A stretch of DNA of 64,000 nucleotides from Halapricum hydrolyticum. Its GTDB lineage: Archaea > Halobacteriota > Halobacteria > Halobacteriales > Haloarculaceae. The position numbers were made by a program, and so were the translations under genes. The notes under the pieces are model-generated. The model saw nothing but the letters and a program-made list of their open reading frames with translations. It was not told where the DNA came from and did not search any database. Of this stretch, positions 1-7,324 are shown piece by piece. The stretch covers positions 1 to 64,000 of the forward strand of contig NZ_JAOPKC010000007.1 of NCBI RefSeq assembly GCF_025517535.1, in the 5' to 3' direction. The stretch's first letter is position 1, and each line of letters opens with the position of its first letter.

Positions 1-46
1 TGTCGAACACGCGCGTGCACGACAGAAAGTCCGTAATCGGCATCAT
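1..46 (-). CDS. Possible N-terminus of a gene cut by the left edge
   Basis: Two adjacent ATG codons (43-46 region) follow the stop of the upstream exported-protein gene by about 30 bases, and the reading frame stays open to the window edge, starting MMPITDFLSC. Only about 15 codons are visible, so no family can be named. The same strand and short spacing suggest it continues the operon that begins with the pilin-like gene. Confidence 0.3.
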   Translation of the reverse strand, partial: MMPITDFLSCTRVFD

Positions 47-75
47 CTGTCCTTGCTACCGCCTACGTCACGCTC

Positions 76-1257
76 CTACTTCAACGTGCAAAGCTGAGTT
101 ACGACCTCGATATTGACGTTCTCACCGATGGTCCCCGCCGGAGAGGGCCGGTCAGTCCCCCACGTGTCGACAATCTCCGGGCCGTCCCGAACAGGCTCTG
201 CACGCGGTCCAATTCGGGAGGGATACGCGTGGACGAACACAGGGATCGCGTCGGACTCTACTTCGGTACTAGCGGTTCGGTTGGACCGCACGAGCCCGTC
301 CCAACTGGTGTCTCGGGCAGTGTAGAATCGCCAGACGCCACGAACTCTCGCGTCACCTTCCTCAGTAAGCGTGTACCCCTGCCAGGGGCGGGACTGGAAG
401 ATGGCAACGCCGGAATCCCCGTTCGGATATTCGGCGTAATAGGGGTACGCGGAGAGGTCGTAGACCTCAACGTCAAGTGAGTCCGAGACGTTTCGCCTCT
501 CCTCACGGTAGACGACATCAACATTGGTTCCGTTGACAACGTCGGTCCGGGTCGTCTTCTTCAGTCGGACGTGGACCTCTGCTTCGAGGGTGAGGGTTGC
601 GCTCCAGTCGTCGTCGATCTGGTAGTCGATCGCCGGCGTGTGTGATCCATCGGTCTTCGCGATGGTCTCCCCGTCCTTTTGCAGCCGAACTTCCTCGATC
701 TCGTGATCCGTAAGCGACCACTGGATAGTGCTGTTACCCGAAGAGCTCCCGTTTGGGATACGAACGCGGTAATCGACGAACCCACGCATCGTGCCATTCG
801 GGGCGATGTATAGTGGCGTTTCACCGGATTCGAGGTGGCCCCGAGTTGACGGCTGAACTGCGAACACTGTTGCGTGAGCGTCCTCGATGAATACGCCATC
901 TTCGAGAGTTGAGTGGGGTGGATGGACGGACGTATCTGGTCCACCAGCTTCGAGATCCGCGAAATCGTTTCGAGTCCAGGTTGCGGCAGTCTCGGGCGGG
1001 CGCTTGAACGTAATATCCGTCCCGTTCGCAAGCTGGTGGATTGACGTCCGCTCGTCACCGTAGCGCTGGCGGTACTCCTCTTGACTGATGTAATTGTCCG
1101 CATCGCGAGACCAGAGTGTCGCTGACTCGTTCTCAGTGAGTCCGTTATCTTCCGTACCTGGTCGCGGCGGATTCGCCGAGACGATACCCGTGACTAGGCT
1201 AGCCACGCAGAGGGCTGCGATGAGTACGGTTAGTTCGCGTTGTTGTTGGGGTCTCAC
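76..1257 (-). CDS. Exported glycoprotein of a putative conjugation operon
   Basis: This 393-residue protein starts at GTG, 21 bases after the pilin-like gene. Residues 8-28 form a signal peptide or membrane anchor (LTVLIAALCVASLVTGIVSA). The rest is hydrophilic, acidic and beta-rich in appearance, with many N-glycosylation sequons (NES, NGT, NGS, NST, NVS, NRT), as expected for a protein on the outer face of a haloarchaeal cell. There is no second obvious membrane segment. I do not recognise the family. The company of a VirB2-like small membrane protein suggests a surface part of a DNA-transfer apparatus, but that is inference from context. Confidence 0.75.
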   Translation of the reverse strand: MRPQQQRELTVLIAALCVASLVTGIVSANPPRPGTEDNGLTENESATLWSRDADNYISQEEYRQRYGDERTSIHQLANGTDITFKRPPETAATWTRNDFADLEAGGPDTSVHPPHSTLEDGVFIEDAHATVFAVQPSTRGHLESGETPLYIAPNGTMRGFVDYRVRIPNGSSSGNSTIQWSLTDHEIEEVRLQKDGETIAKTDGSHTPAIDYQIDDDWSATLTLEAEVHVRLKKTTRTDVVNGTNVDVVYREERRNVSDSLDVEVYDLSAYPYYAEYPNGDSGVAIFQSRPWQGYTLTEEGDARVRGVWRFYTARDTSWDGLVRSNRTASTEVESDAIPVFVHAYPSRIGPRAEPVRDGPEIVDTWGTDRPSPAGTIGENVNIEVVTQLCTLK

Positions 1258-1278
1258 GATGAGAGAGGAGTGAATGGC

Positions 1279-1698
1279 TTACCAGGGGACGAGGTCAATA
1301 CACTGCGCCAGTGGAAGTCCCATCATCGAGCCGGCGACGGTGTACAGAGGGCCGAGGATAACGAGAACCACAGCGGACTTCATTGCCGAGCGCTTGTGGC
1401 GCTTGAGCCCCTTCTTCTGATCTGGATTGAGCGTGAACATCTCGATGAGGGAGTCAGCTTGCCAGACGATGGCGAGACCGACGATGCCCAGCCCAGTAGT
1501 TAGCTGGAAGAACCCCTCAATCATTCCGGGAAGATTGTCAGCATTGCATACCGCGCTCTGTGATGTTTGTTGAGCGAGTGCTGGTTCAATCGCAATGAGG
1601 GAGAGGACTGCCATGGTGAGGGGGAACTTCAGTCCAACAGTACTCCATCGAGTGGTTTTCGGCTTTTCTTGCGGGGAATCGGTATCTGATACTTGCAT
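1279..1698 (-). CDS. VirB2/TraA-like small membrane protein (candidate conjugative pilin)
   Basis: The 139-residue product has a long basic n-region, a hydrophobic stretch (PLTMAVLSLIAIEP) and an AxA-type cleavage site (ALA-QQ near residue 42). The mature part has two hydrophobic helices, about residues 66-88 and 109-130, separated by a very basic loop (KKGLKRHKRS), and two cysteines that could pair. This layout is the one seen in VirB2/TraA-type conjugative pilins and their archaeal counterparts; I see no sequence signature beyond architecture. It precedes an exported glycoprotein in the same operon. A different small membrane protein of unknown role is the main alternative. Confidence 0.6.
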   Translation of the reverse strand: MQVSDTDSPQEKPKTTRWSTVGLKFPLTMAVLSLIAIEPALAQQTSQSAVCNADNLPGMIEGFFQLTTGLGIVGLAIVWQADSLIEMFTLNPDQKKGLKRHKRSAMKSAVVLVILGPLYTVAGSMMGLPLAQCIDLVPW

Positions 1699-1918
1699 AC
1701 GTGTCTATGGTTAGCTGTTCCATCGTCCGATAGATCACGAGCTCGTACGGATGCGTGGAATCAGCGTTCAATTCTATCACAAACAGACCGGGTATATGAA
1801 TCTGAACATTCGAACGTATTCTTGGGAATTTTTCTGTATCTCATAGCATCTGATAGAATGGGTAAGAAACGCATCGGGGGATATATACATCTCTTCGGAC
1901 GACAGTGTAGGTATCCAC

Positions 1919-2185
1919 ATGTATCGGGAAGTTAATTGGGCAGTACCTGCCGACCCATACATTCTCGAAGAACTGGGCGAGTACGATGGCTGGCACACGG
2001 CAAAGAATCTCGAGATCAATACGGACTTCAGTCGCCAATGGATCTCTCAGCGCTGTCCGGTATTTGTTGATCATGAACTCGCTGAGCGCCACGAAGAGGA
2101 GCCTGCATACCGCCTCACTGAGTTCGGCGAGCAAATCCTCAACGGTGAAGCAGAGTACGAAGAGCTCAACGAAATAGAGGGCTGA
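1919..2185 (+). CDS. PhiH1-repressor-like winged-helix protein
   Basis: The 88-residue protein has the short winged-helix layout of the haloarchaeal phage PhiH1 repressor family: YILEELGEYDGWHTAKNL as the first helices, a recognition-helix region around SRQWISQRCP, and a wing ending in AYRLTEFGEQIL. A TATA-like ATATATA at 1881-1887 lies about 35 bases before the ATG, giving a leader of under ten bases. It probably represses its own or a neighbouring promoter; the target cannot be read from the sequence. It is divergent from the pilin-like operon, so that operon is one candidate target. Confidence 0.7.
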   Translation: MYREVNWAVPADPYILEELGEYDGWHTAKNLEINTDFSRQWISQRCPVFVDHELAERHEEEPAYRLTEFGEQILNGEAEYEELNEIEG

Positions 2186-2259
2186 GTCGTTCCTAACGGG
2201 TAGATTGGCGTGATTTCCGATCGTAGTTGAGACTGTAGAAGGTTCTCGCCCATAGAGGT

Positions 2260-2300
2260 TTAACCAACAACAGAGTTGTACCGCGGATTTTGTTGGTTAA
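2260..2300. repeat. 41-base inverted repeat TTAACCAACA-N21-TGTTGGTTAA, copy 1
   Basis: Perfect 10-base arms with a 21-base spacer. It lies between the convergent ends of the PhiH1-repressor-like gene and the histone-fold gene. Three more copies occur at 33445, 38839 and 42008. Arm centres are about three helical turns apart, which suits a protein dimer or tetramer binding one face. Confidence 0.85.
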
Positions 2301-2394
2301 CTGGACTAATATCGAACCGTCAGATCTGAGAGATTCTGAATAGGTGCCTCAAAAAGCTACGTTCGAGTAACGAGTGAGCTCGCGAAATTCGGTG

Positions 2395-2562
2395 CTACAG
2401 ATCGCGGGGCTGGACCGTCTTCCGGTCGTTGGCCTCGGCACGCTCTGCGGCGTCCTCGAGCAGTTCGGCGACCTCTTCGTTGAGGGCGTCGTAGAAATCC
2501 GCCGAGACGTTGTTGTCCGAGAGTGCGTCCTTCACGGCTGCTTTGACGATGAGGTCAGACAT
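2395..2562 (-). CDS. Short histone-fold (DUF1931/CBF-NFY-like) protein
   Basis: This 55-residue protein begins MSDLIVKAAVKDAL and ends RKTVQPRDL. It looks like the short haloarchaeal relatives of the archaeal histone/CBF-NFY fold: amphipathic helices, an acidic middle (EEVAELLEDAAERAEAN) and the C-terminal KTVQPRD motif typical of the loop-2/helix-3 junction of histone folds. A TATA box at 2587-2596 puts the transcript start a few bases before the ATG at 2562. An upstream ATG at 2569 is out of frame. The role is probably DNA binding or protein-protein contact, as in its family; its target is unknown. Confidence 0.75.
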   Translation of the reverse strand: MSDLIVKAAVKDALSDNNVSADFYDALNEEVAELLEDAAERAEANDRKTVQPRDL

Positions 2563-2586
2563 TCCATCGCGGACTTCTCTTGTCCA

Positions 2587-2596
2587 CTATATAAAG
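2587..2596 (-). promoter_or_regulatory. TATA box of the histone-fold gene
   Basis: TTTATATAG on the minus strand, centred about 26 bases before a start four bases upstream of the ATG at 2562, predicting a nearly leaderless message. Confidence 0.6.
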
Positions 2597-2672
2597 GTTC
2601 GAAGATTTTACGCAGAATCTCGACCAGATACTGCCGATGGTACTGTATCCACTAGAGCGAACTTATAAAGAC

Positions 2673-2680
2673 TATTTATA
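2673..2680 (+). promoter_or_regulatory. TATA box of the HEPN operon
   Basis: TATTTATA centred about 28 bases before the ATG at 2706. This fixes that ATG rather than the in-frame start at 2637, which lies upstream of the promoter. Confidence 0.65.
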
Positions 2681-2705
2681 CTACTCCGATAACAACACCC
2701 ACACG

Positions 2706-3428
2706 ATGAGTGATTCCGATGATTCACTCTTTGGACTATCTGAAGATACGCTCCGTGCGGCGACAGAGGCCCTCCCCTCACAGGAGGAAATGGAAGAACT
2801 GGTTCAAGCAGTACGTCAGGGCCAGGAACGATTAGAGCGATCAAGACAACACGCAGAAGAATACATCAACCTCGGTCCACCTTGGGACTACGACCCAGCG
2901 GACTACTCTCCAAGCGAAGAGGCTTCCTTCACAGCAATGAAGTGGACCTATGAAGGACGCGAATATCTCGAATCCACTGGGGTCCCAAATCTAAACACCA
3001 TCGCAGAACGTATCGAAGAGGGATCTACGTCGCTCGCTGAAGAACTAGATGACTCTGAAACCGAGTACCCATACAAAGGGCTGCACCTGCTACTCTCCTC
3101 CCTTGATGGCCTGATCACCTGGCTCTGCGAGAACGACCCAGATATTGACCCTAACTTCTACAACGACGGCGGAAACCCCGTTTACTTCGGCGGACGAAAA
3201 AAATGTGCTCTAGAGAAATGGTACGATGAACACGCCATTTTCGGTGTCGAAGACGATGAGGGGGAGTCATTCAAACAACAATGGGACGACTTCTGGAATC
3301 ACCGTCACCGAATAATGCACGGCTCACCTGACGCCTACTATGATGAAAACGTCGGCATAGCCACCCTATTCTTCGTCGGACTCACGGCTCACGTCGTAAA
3401 AGAGAGATACGATCAGCTAAATCAGTAA
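2706..3428 (+). CDS. HEPN-domain protein, probable RNase effector
   Basis: The 240-residue protein carries, near its C-terminus, the HEPN signature R-x4-H as RHRIMHG (R200-H205), preceded by an aromatic helix (QQWDDFWNH). This is the Apea/abortive-infection style of HEPN. The N-terminal 60 residues are a charged helix (EEMEELVQAVRQGQERLERS). HEPN proteins with intact R-x4-H are usually ribonucleases. A gene for a membrane protein follows after 56 bases, and a 47-residue acidic peptide overlaps that one, suggesting a three-gene unit. The DNA is visibly AT-richer than most of the window. Substrate and trigger cannot be read. Confidence 0.7.
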   Translation: MSDSDDSLFGLSEDTLRAATEALPSQEEMEELVQAVRQGQERLERSRQHAEEYINLGPPWDYDPADYSPSEEASFTAMKWTYEGREYLESTGVPNLNTIAERIEEGSTSLAEELDDSETEYPYKGLHLLLSSLDGLITWLCENDPDIDPNFYNDGGNPVYFGGRKKCALEKWYDEHAIFGVEDDEGESFKQQWDDFWNHRHRIMHGSPDAYYDENVGIATLFFVGLTAHVVKERYDQLNQ

Positions 3429-3484
3429 AAGAAATCGTTTCCCAGAGACCATAGGCTCTTATTTCACCGCTGATATCGCCGAGT

Positions 3485-4027
3485 ATGAGTAACAGCGTGG
3501 AAGAGACAGAAAATCAGGAGGAGTCAAAGAAAGATTCTGACACCTCCTCAGAAGCTCGCCGCCACGCACTCGATGACGCTCGACGGGTACTCGATCAAGA
3601 ACTCCAATCGCTAAACGATATTACTCAGAAAGCCTGGCGAGTCGTACAATTCAATGGACTTGTCGCTACAGTTTTCGCAAGCCTCGTACCCACCCAATCC
3701 AGTTTAACTCAGATAACAGTAATCTCAGGATTCCTACTCGGAGGGGCCGTTATCTCACTTGGCTATTCCACATACAGGGCCTTCCAAACACAACAACGAG
3801 AGAGTATCAGTACAGGCCCTGAAACCGATATGTTTCGAGCGGTGGCTGAACACGACTACGATGAAGTTGAATATCTTTCTCGTGCAATCAATATCCACTC
3901 AGACTGCTTCGACAAGGTACAGTCAAAAACAGAGGACAAGTCTGAAGATGTCGATAACGCACTCATCACATCGATCCTCGGCGTCATCCTTTTAGTGGCC
4001 GGGACGATACTCCTCTTCATACTATGA
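3485..4027 (+). CDS. Membrane protein with SLATT-like layout
   Basis: The 180-residue protein has an acidic disordered N-terminus (1-25), a helical segment (RRHALDDARRVLDQELQSL), a pair of close hydrophobic helices at about residues 57-98, a cytosolic-type helical section, and a C-terminal hydrophobic helix (LITSILGVILLVAGTILLFIL) that runs to the stop. This resembles the small two-to-three-helix membrane effectors (SLATT and relatives) found in defence systems, though I see no diagnostic motif. It lies between a HEPN protein and an acidic microprotein and may form a membrane arm of that system. Confidence 0.6.
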   Translation: MSNSVEETENQEESKKDSDTSSEARRHALDDARRVLDQELQSLNDITQKAWRVVQFNGLVATVFASLVPTQSSLTQITVISGFLLGGAVISLGYSTYRAFQTQQRESISTGPETDMFRAVAEHDYDEVEYLSRAINIHSDCFDKVQSKTEDKSEDVDNALITSILGVILLVAGTILLFIL

Positions 4028-4167
4028 GTGAGGAAGGCAACTCTGGTGACTCCGGATCCTCTGGAGACGGAGAAGCCCCCGACCTGGGGCAGTTCGGATC
4101 CAACGAGACATTCAAGGGCAGCGACAGCCCCGATAACACACGGTCCGACGACTCATCAGACGAATAG
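4024..4167 (+). CDS. Acidic Gly/Ser-rich 47-residue microprotein
   Basis: The start overlaps the membrane-protein stop as ATGA (4024-4027), so translation is probably coupled. The product begins MSEEGNSGDSG and ends DDSSDE. It is almost entirely G, S, D, E, N and P with no hydrophobic core, so it should be disordered. There is no family I recognise. The strict four-base overlap is the main support for it being real. It could be a flexible inhibitor, tether or phospho-acceptor, none of which the sequence proves. Confidence 0.5.
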   Translation: MSEEGNSGDSGSSGDGEAPDLGQFGSNETFKGSDSPDNTRSDDSSDE

Positions 4168-4363
4168 AATCGCCGGAGATTGTTCTCTAGTTTTTGAATT
4201 CTGATTAGGAATACGGCCTGGAGGCAAGATCTGATCCGGGACATAGAACACTAAATACCGCTTAGAGAATCCCTCCATAGAGTCCGCTCTCGGAGTCTAG
4301 CTTCACTTATCTAGACCGATTAGCTGGGGGAGATACTTGCTTATTGAGATATTCTGTGGGGAT

Positions 4364-5587
4364 ATGCCCTTCCGCGGTCGTCGTGACGGTCGCCCGGTCG
4401 TCCCCGCCATTATCGACGATGGAGAAGAAGTCACCTGTCCGGTATGCGGCGGGACGATGTACCCGCGATCGGCGCCGGGCAAGTCTCGACACTTCTACCA
4501 CGTATCAGACGACGCCGGCCAGCGCTGCTCGAATGGCGGCGAGTCAGAGACCCACGAACGCGCAGTCGCCCGTGTCGAGGTCGCTCTGCACCAGCAATTC
4601 GGAGAAAACGCCCGCATCGAGACGGAGGTGGACGTCGACGTGTCCGAGGTGCCGACACCTGTGACCGAACGCCGGGCCGACGCACTCGCGACCTTTGACG
4701 ATTGGAATCCGTACTTCGGGGAAGGGCTTGCCGTTGAGGTACAGCACAGCCACGAGGACAAGGACGTCCATCAGGTGACGCATGACTACTTGGCTGCTGG
4801 GTACTCGGTCGTCTGGATACGCGCTGCATCAGTCCTTCTCGATACATTCAACTACGACACGATTGATGCCGAATTTGAGCAAGACGACGGTTCTGGATAC
4901 GCCCAACGGACGAGCAAAGCTAGCCGATTTACGAACTGCCAAGCGCTCCTCTACGACGGCGAACACGCGTGGGAGCGCGTACCGCCCTATGCCCATCCTC
5001 GCGGACAGGATGACCTGATTACGTACGATATCTGTACTGCCCAGGGTTGCGAGCTACGCCGGATTCACGAGTCCGACGGCAGTTATACCTACACCGCGAG
5101 CGACGAGTACGGCCCCGACTTTCCCCTGAAAGCGCTCAAGAACGCAATTGTCCGTGAGTACGACCGAGACCCATTCTGGAAGTGGGCAGGAAGCCAGTAC
5201 CATTCCGCACAGGTGGAGAAACTGCTTGCGACACGACCTGAGATAGAGCGCTGCCGGGGGCCGAAGGGGTTTCACGAATGGGGGCGGCGAGAAACGCTCT
5301 GGACGAACCATTCCGACCAGCCGTTAATCGAACTCCGCGAGTGTATGTACTGTCCCGTTCGGTTAGTGACGAACCACCGAGGGCGGTCAGGACACAGTAC
5401 ATTCTGTCTCTACGGTCGAGAGCCTGATCTCGACTGGGACGACGTGTATTTCCAAGCCAGTCCTCCCAGGTGTGACCACTATCTCTACGACGAGGACGCG
5501 ATCGAAGATTACTGCCCAAAGTGCGGCGCGACAATGGAAACTCCCGATACAACGCTCCGCGACCACACGAGTTGGATTCCGCCGTAA
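4364..5587 (+). CDS. CoiA-like nuclease with zinc-binding ends
   Basis: The 407-residue protein starts at the ATG at 4364; an in-frame TTG lies nine codons upstream. The N-terminus has a zinc pair (CPVCGGTM, C25/C28) followed by RHFYHV and an ESETHERAVARVEVAL helix. The nuclease core has RRADAL (D106) and GLAVEVQHS (E125-Q127), the D...ExQ form of the PD-(D/E)xK fold used in CoiA-type competence nucleases. The C-terminus adds CMYC and CPKCGATM zinc pairs. A paralogue lies at 14882-15988. CoiA itself acts in competence; here, on an accessory replicon, a role in DNA processing or defence is inference. Confidence 0.75.
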   Translation: MPFRGRRDGRPVVPAIIDDGEEVTCPVCGGTMYPRSAPGKSRHFYHVSDDAGQRCSNGGESETHERAVARVEVALHQQFGENARIETEVDVDVSEVPTPVTERRADALATFDDWNPYFGEGLAVEVQHSHEDKDVHQVTHDYLAAGYSVVWIRAASVLLDTFNYDTIDAEFEQDDGSGYAQRTSKASRFTNCQALLYDGEHAWERVPPYAHPRGQDDLITYDICTAQGCELRRIHESDGSYTYTASDEYGPDFPLKALKNAIVREYDRDPFWKWAGSQYHSAQVEKLLATRPEIERCRGPKGFHEWGRRETLWTNHSDQPLIELRECMYCPVRLVTNHRGRSGHSTFCLYGREPDLDWDDVYFQASPPRCDHYLYDEDAIEDYCPKCGATMETPDTTLRDHTSWIPP

Positions 5588-5656
5588 AGGGAAGCTGGCC
5601 CTCATCCGAATTGTACGGAAAAACGGAATCCAGAATCGATTAACCGAGTTCGGGCT

Positions 5657-5844
5657 AGACATACACGGGCGAGAGACCCTCCTGGACGAGTCTGCACGAA
5701 ACACACTGTACAGAGTTCGCTTCGACAGACCTCAAACGTGCTGACCAAGATGATCTACTCGATCTGCAAGGGTCAACGGAACAAGGGTTCGTTACGTATC
5801 TAGAGGAGAGGCCCGTCGAACGGGACTTCAGAGAAATGTTCTGA
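5657..5844 (+). pseudogene. Possible degraded gene end
   Basis: After an in-frame stop at 5656 the frame reads into EFASTDLKRADQDDLLDL and ends RPVERDFREMF at 5844, with the acidic composition of a real haloarchaeal protein but no start. The preceding frame (from about 5600) reads LTEFGLDIHGRETLLD, which looks like its disrupted upstream part. I do not recognise the family. A non-coding stretch is equally possible. Confidence 0.3.
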
Positions 5845-5949
5845 TCAGTCACGAAGTTCGGCAATTGACTGACCGACCTCACGCACGTGCTCGCTTCGCT
5901 CGAGGTCGAACTCCTCAGCGAGGTAATCAACCGTCTCTTCGAGGTTCAT
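5845..5949 (-). CDS. 34-residue leaderless ORF
   Basis: The product begins MNLEETVDYLAEEFD and ends SIAELRD, a single acidic amphipathic helix. A TATA-like TATAAAC (5974-5980) lies 28 bases upstream, the spacing of a leaderless haloarchaeal gene. It has no known family and is too short for composition to be strong evidence; the promoter spacing is the main support. Confidence 0.4.
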   Translation of the reverse strand: MNLEETVDYLAEEFDLERSEHVREVGQSIAELRD

Positions 5950-6052
5950 ACTGGAAAGAAGTCCGTCAGGCAGTATAAACCTAGAGCTGAAGCGCCCATG
6001 TAGCCCATCAGGGGAAGTGTCTTTTTACGCCGTACTACTTACCCTTCTGGTA

Positions 6053-7267
6053 ATGAGTGAGGAAGAAGACGAGGAACCGAGCAGTGAAGATGATTTTGAG
6101 GATTTGATGGAGGCGATTCAGGAGGAGCGCCAGGAGCGTCAGGAGCAGGTGTCGTTTGAGTGGGTAGAGACGGTTCGTGAGGCCGGCGAATTATGGCGTG
6201 ATATAGGAGATGTAGAAACGGTTGCTGACGAGACGGACTTGTCTGTGGAGACGACGAAAGAGGCACTCACGGTTTACCGTTTGATCTTCGAGGATCCCTC
6301 GGATGTGGCAACGAAGGCGTCGAGGCCATCACGAGCGTACTTTTCTCTGGAACGAGAGTTGAAGGAAGAGTTCGACGAGGAGAATGATGATGAGCCAGTT
6401 GAAGATCTGCTTCGAGAGTATGTCGGTGCGCTATACTTGGACCACGATATTGAGGATTTGTCGGTAGGTGAGCCACCAGAGGAAGAGACGCCACCGCTAC
6501 CCTTTGATTGGGAAGAGTTGGATCTGGATATGAGTGAGATAGTTTCAAGTATTGAAATCCCGGCTTCCACGGTTGCTGCAGTGGCTAATATTTCGGACAT
6601 CCACGATACGGTTCTTCAGAATCAGACTTCTCTTTTAGCTGGCGTCGTGGGTTCAGAGCTGTTTCGAACGGAAAAGATGGTGGCAAGTGCCCTTCAGCCG
6701 ATTATTGCTCAGCAGGAGATGGCACTCGCACGGAGTTTGGCTCCATTGACTGCTGTCATTGAGGAACAGCAAAATATGGTTGCTCAATCAGCTGCATTGA
6801 TGCTATCTGATGTGATTGCAGATATCCGGGTTCCTCAGTCTGTATTGGCTGATTTGGCGGCGATTCAACCGTCCGTAAGTGCGGCAGCTGCGGCCAGTAG
6901 CTATCCGTCTTCCCAGTTTGTTAATTCAACATCGACGACAAGTGTAGACGCTGAGCCATTGGAGGCTACTGCCGAGGTGGTTCCGGAGACAGGCCCTGCT
7001 GAGGCGACTGTGGATGCTACTCTGCCGGATGCAGGTAGTTTCTCTTTTGAGTTGGCGTTGGAGGTACCAACTCAGATTACGTATTTCATTTTAGCAGGTT
7101 CTGAGACCAGAGAGTGGTTTAATGAGCAGCCTACAAATTACCAGCGGGCAGTTATTGGAGGGATAGCGGGGTATATTGCTTACTCGATGACGTCGAAGTG
7201 GGGTGCTGCAGGTTACGCTGCCGCGGTTCTGACTCCGTTGATCCGGCAGATGCTCAAAAACGAATAG
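6053..7267 (+). CDS. Unrecognised protein with helical body and C-terminal membrane segments
   Basis: The 404-residue protein starts at the ATG at 6053; a TTTTTA element about 29 bases upstream excludes the in-frame start at 6017. Residues 1-40 are very acidic with a coiled-coil look (IQEERQERQEQVSFEWVETV). A small helix-turn-helix-like section follows (VETVADETDLSVETTKEAL). The middle is Ala/Gln/Ser-rich and helical (QPIIAQQEMALARSLAPL). The last 60 residues hold two hydrophobic stretches (AVIGGIAGYIAYSM and AAGYAAAVLTPLIRQML). I do not recognise it. The build, a DNA-binding-like front and a membrane-active tail, would suit an accessory effector. Confidence 0.65.
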   Translation: MSEEEDEEPSSEDDFEDLMEAIQEERQERQEQVSFEWVETVREAGELWRDIGDVETVADETDLSVETTKEALTVYRLIFEDPSDVATKASRPSRAYFSLERELKEEFDEENDDEPVEDLLREYVGALYLDHDIEDLSVGEPPEEETPPLPFDWEELDLDMSEIVSSIEIPASTVAAVANISDIHDTVLQNQTSLLAGVVGSELFRTEKMVASALQPIIAQQEMALARSLAPLTAVIEEQQNMVAQSAALMLSDVIADIRVPQSVLADLAAIQPSVSAAAAASSYPSSQFVNSTSTTSVDAEPLEATAEVVPETGPAEATVDATLPDAGSFSFELALEVPTQITYFILAGSETREWFNEQPTNYQRAVIGGIAGYIAYSMTSKWGAAGYAAAVLTPLIRQMLKNE

Positions 7268-7324
7268 CCCTCGATTGGTCATCTACCCTGTCTTCTTCAA
7301 AAACGGATTGTGTTGAGAATGCGG

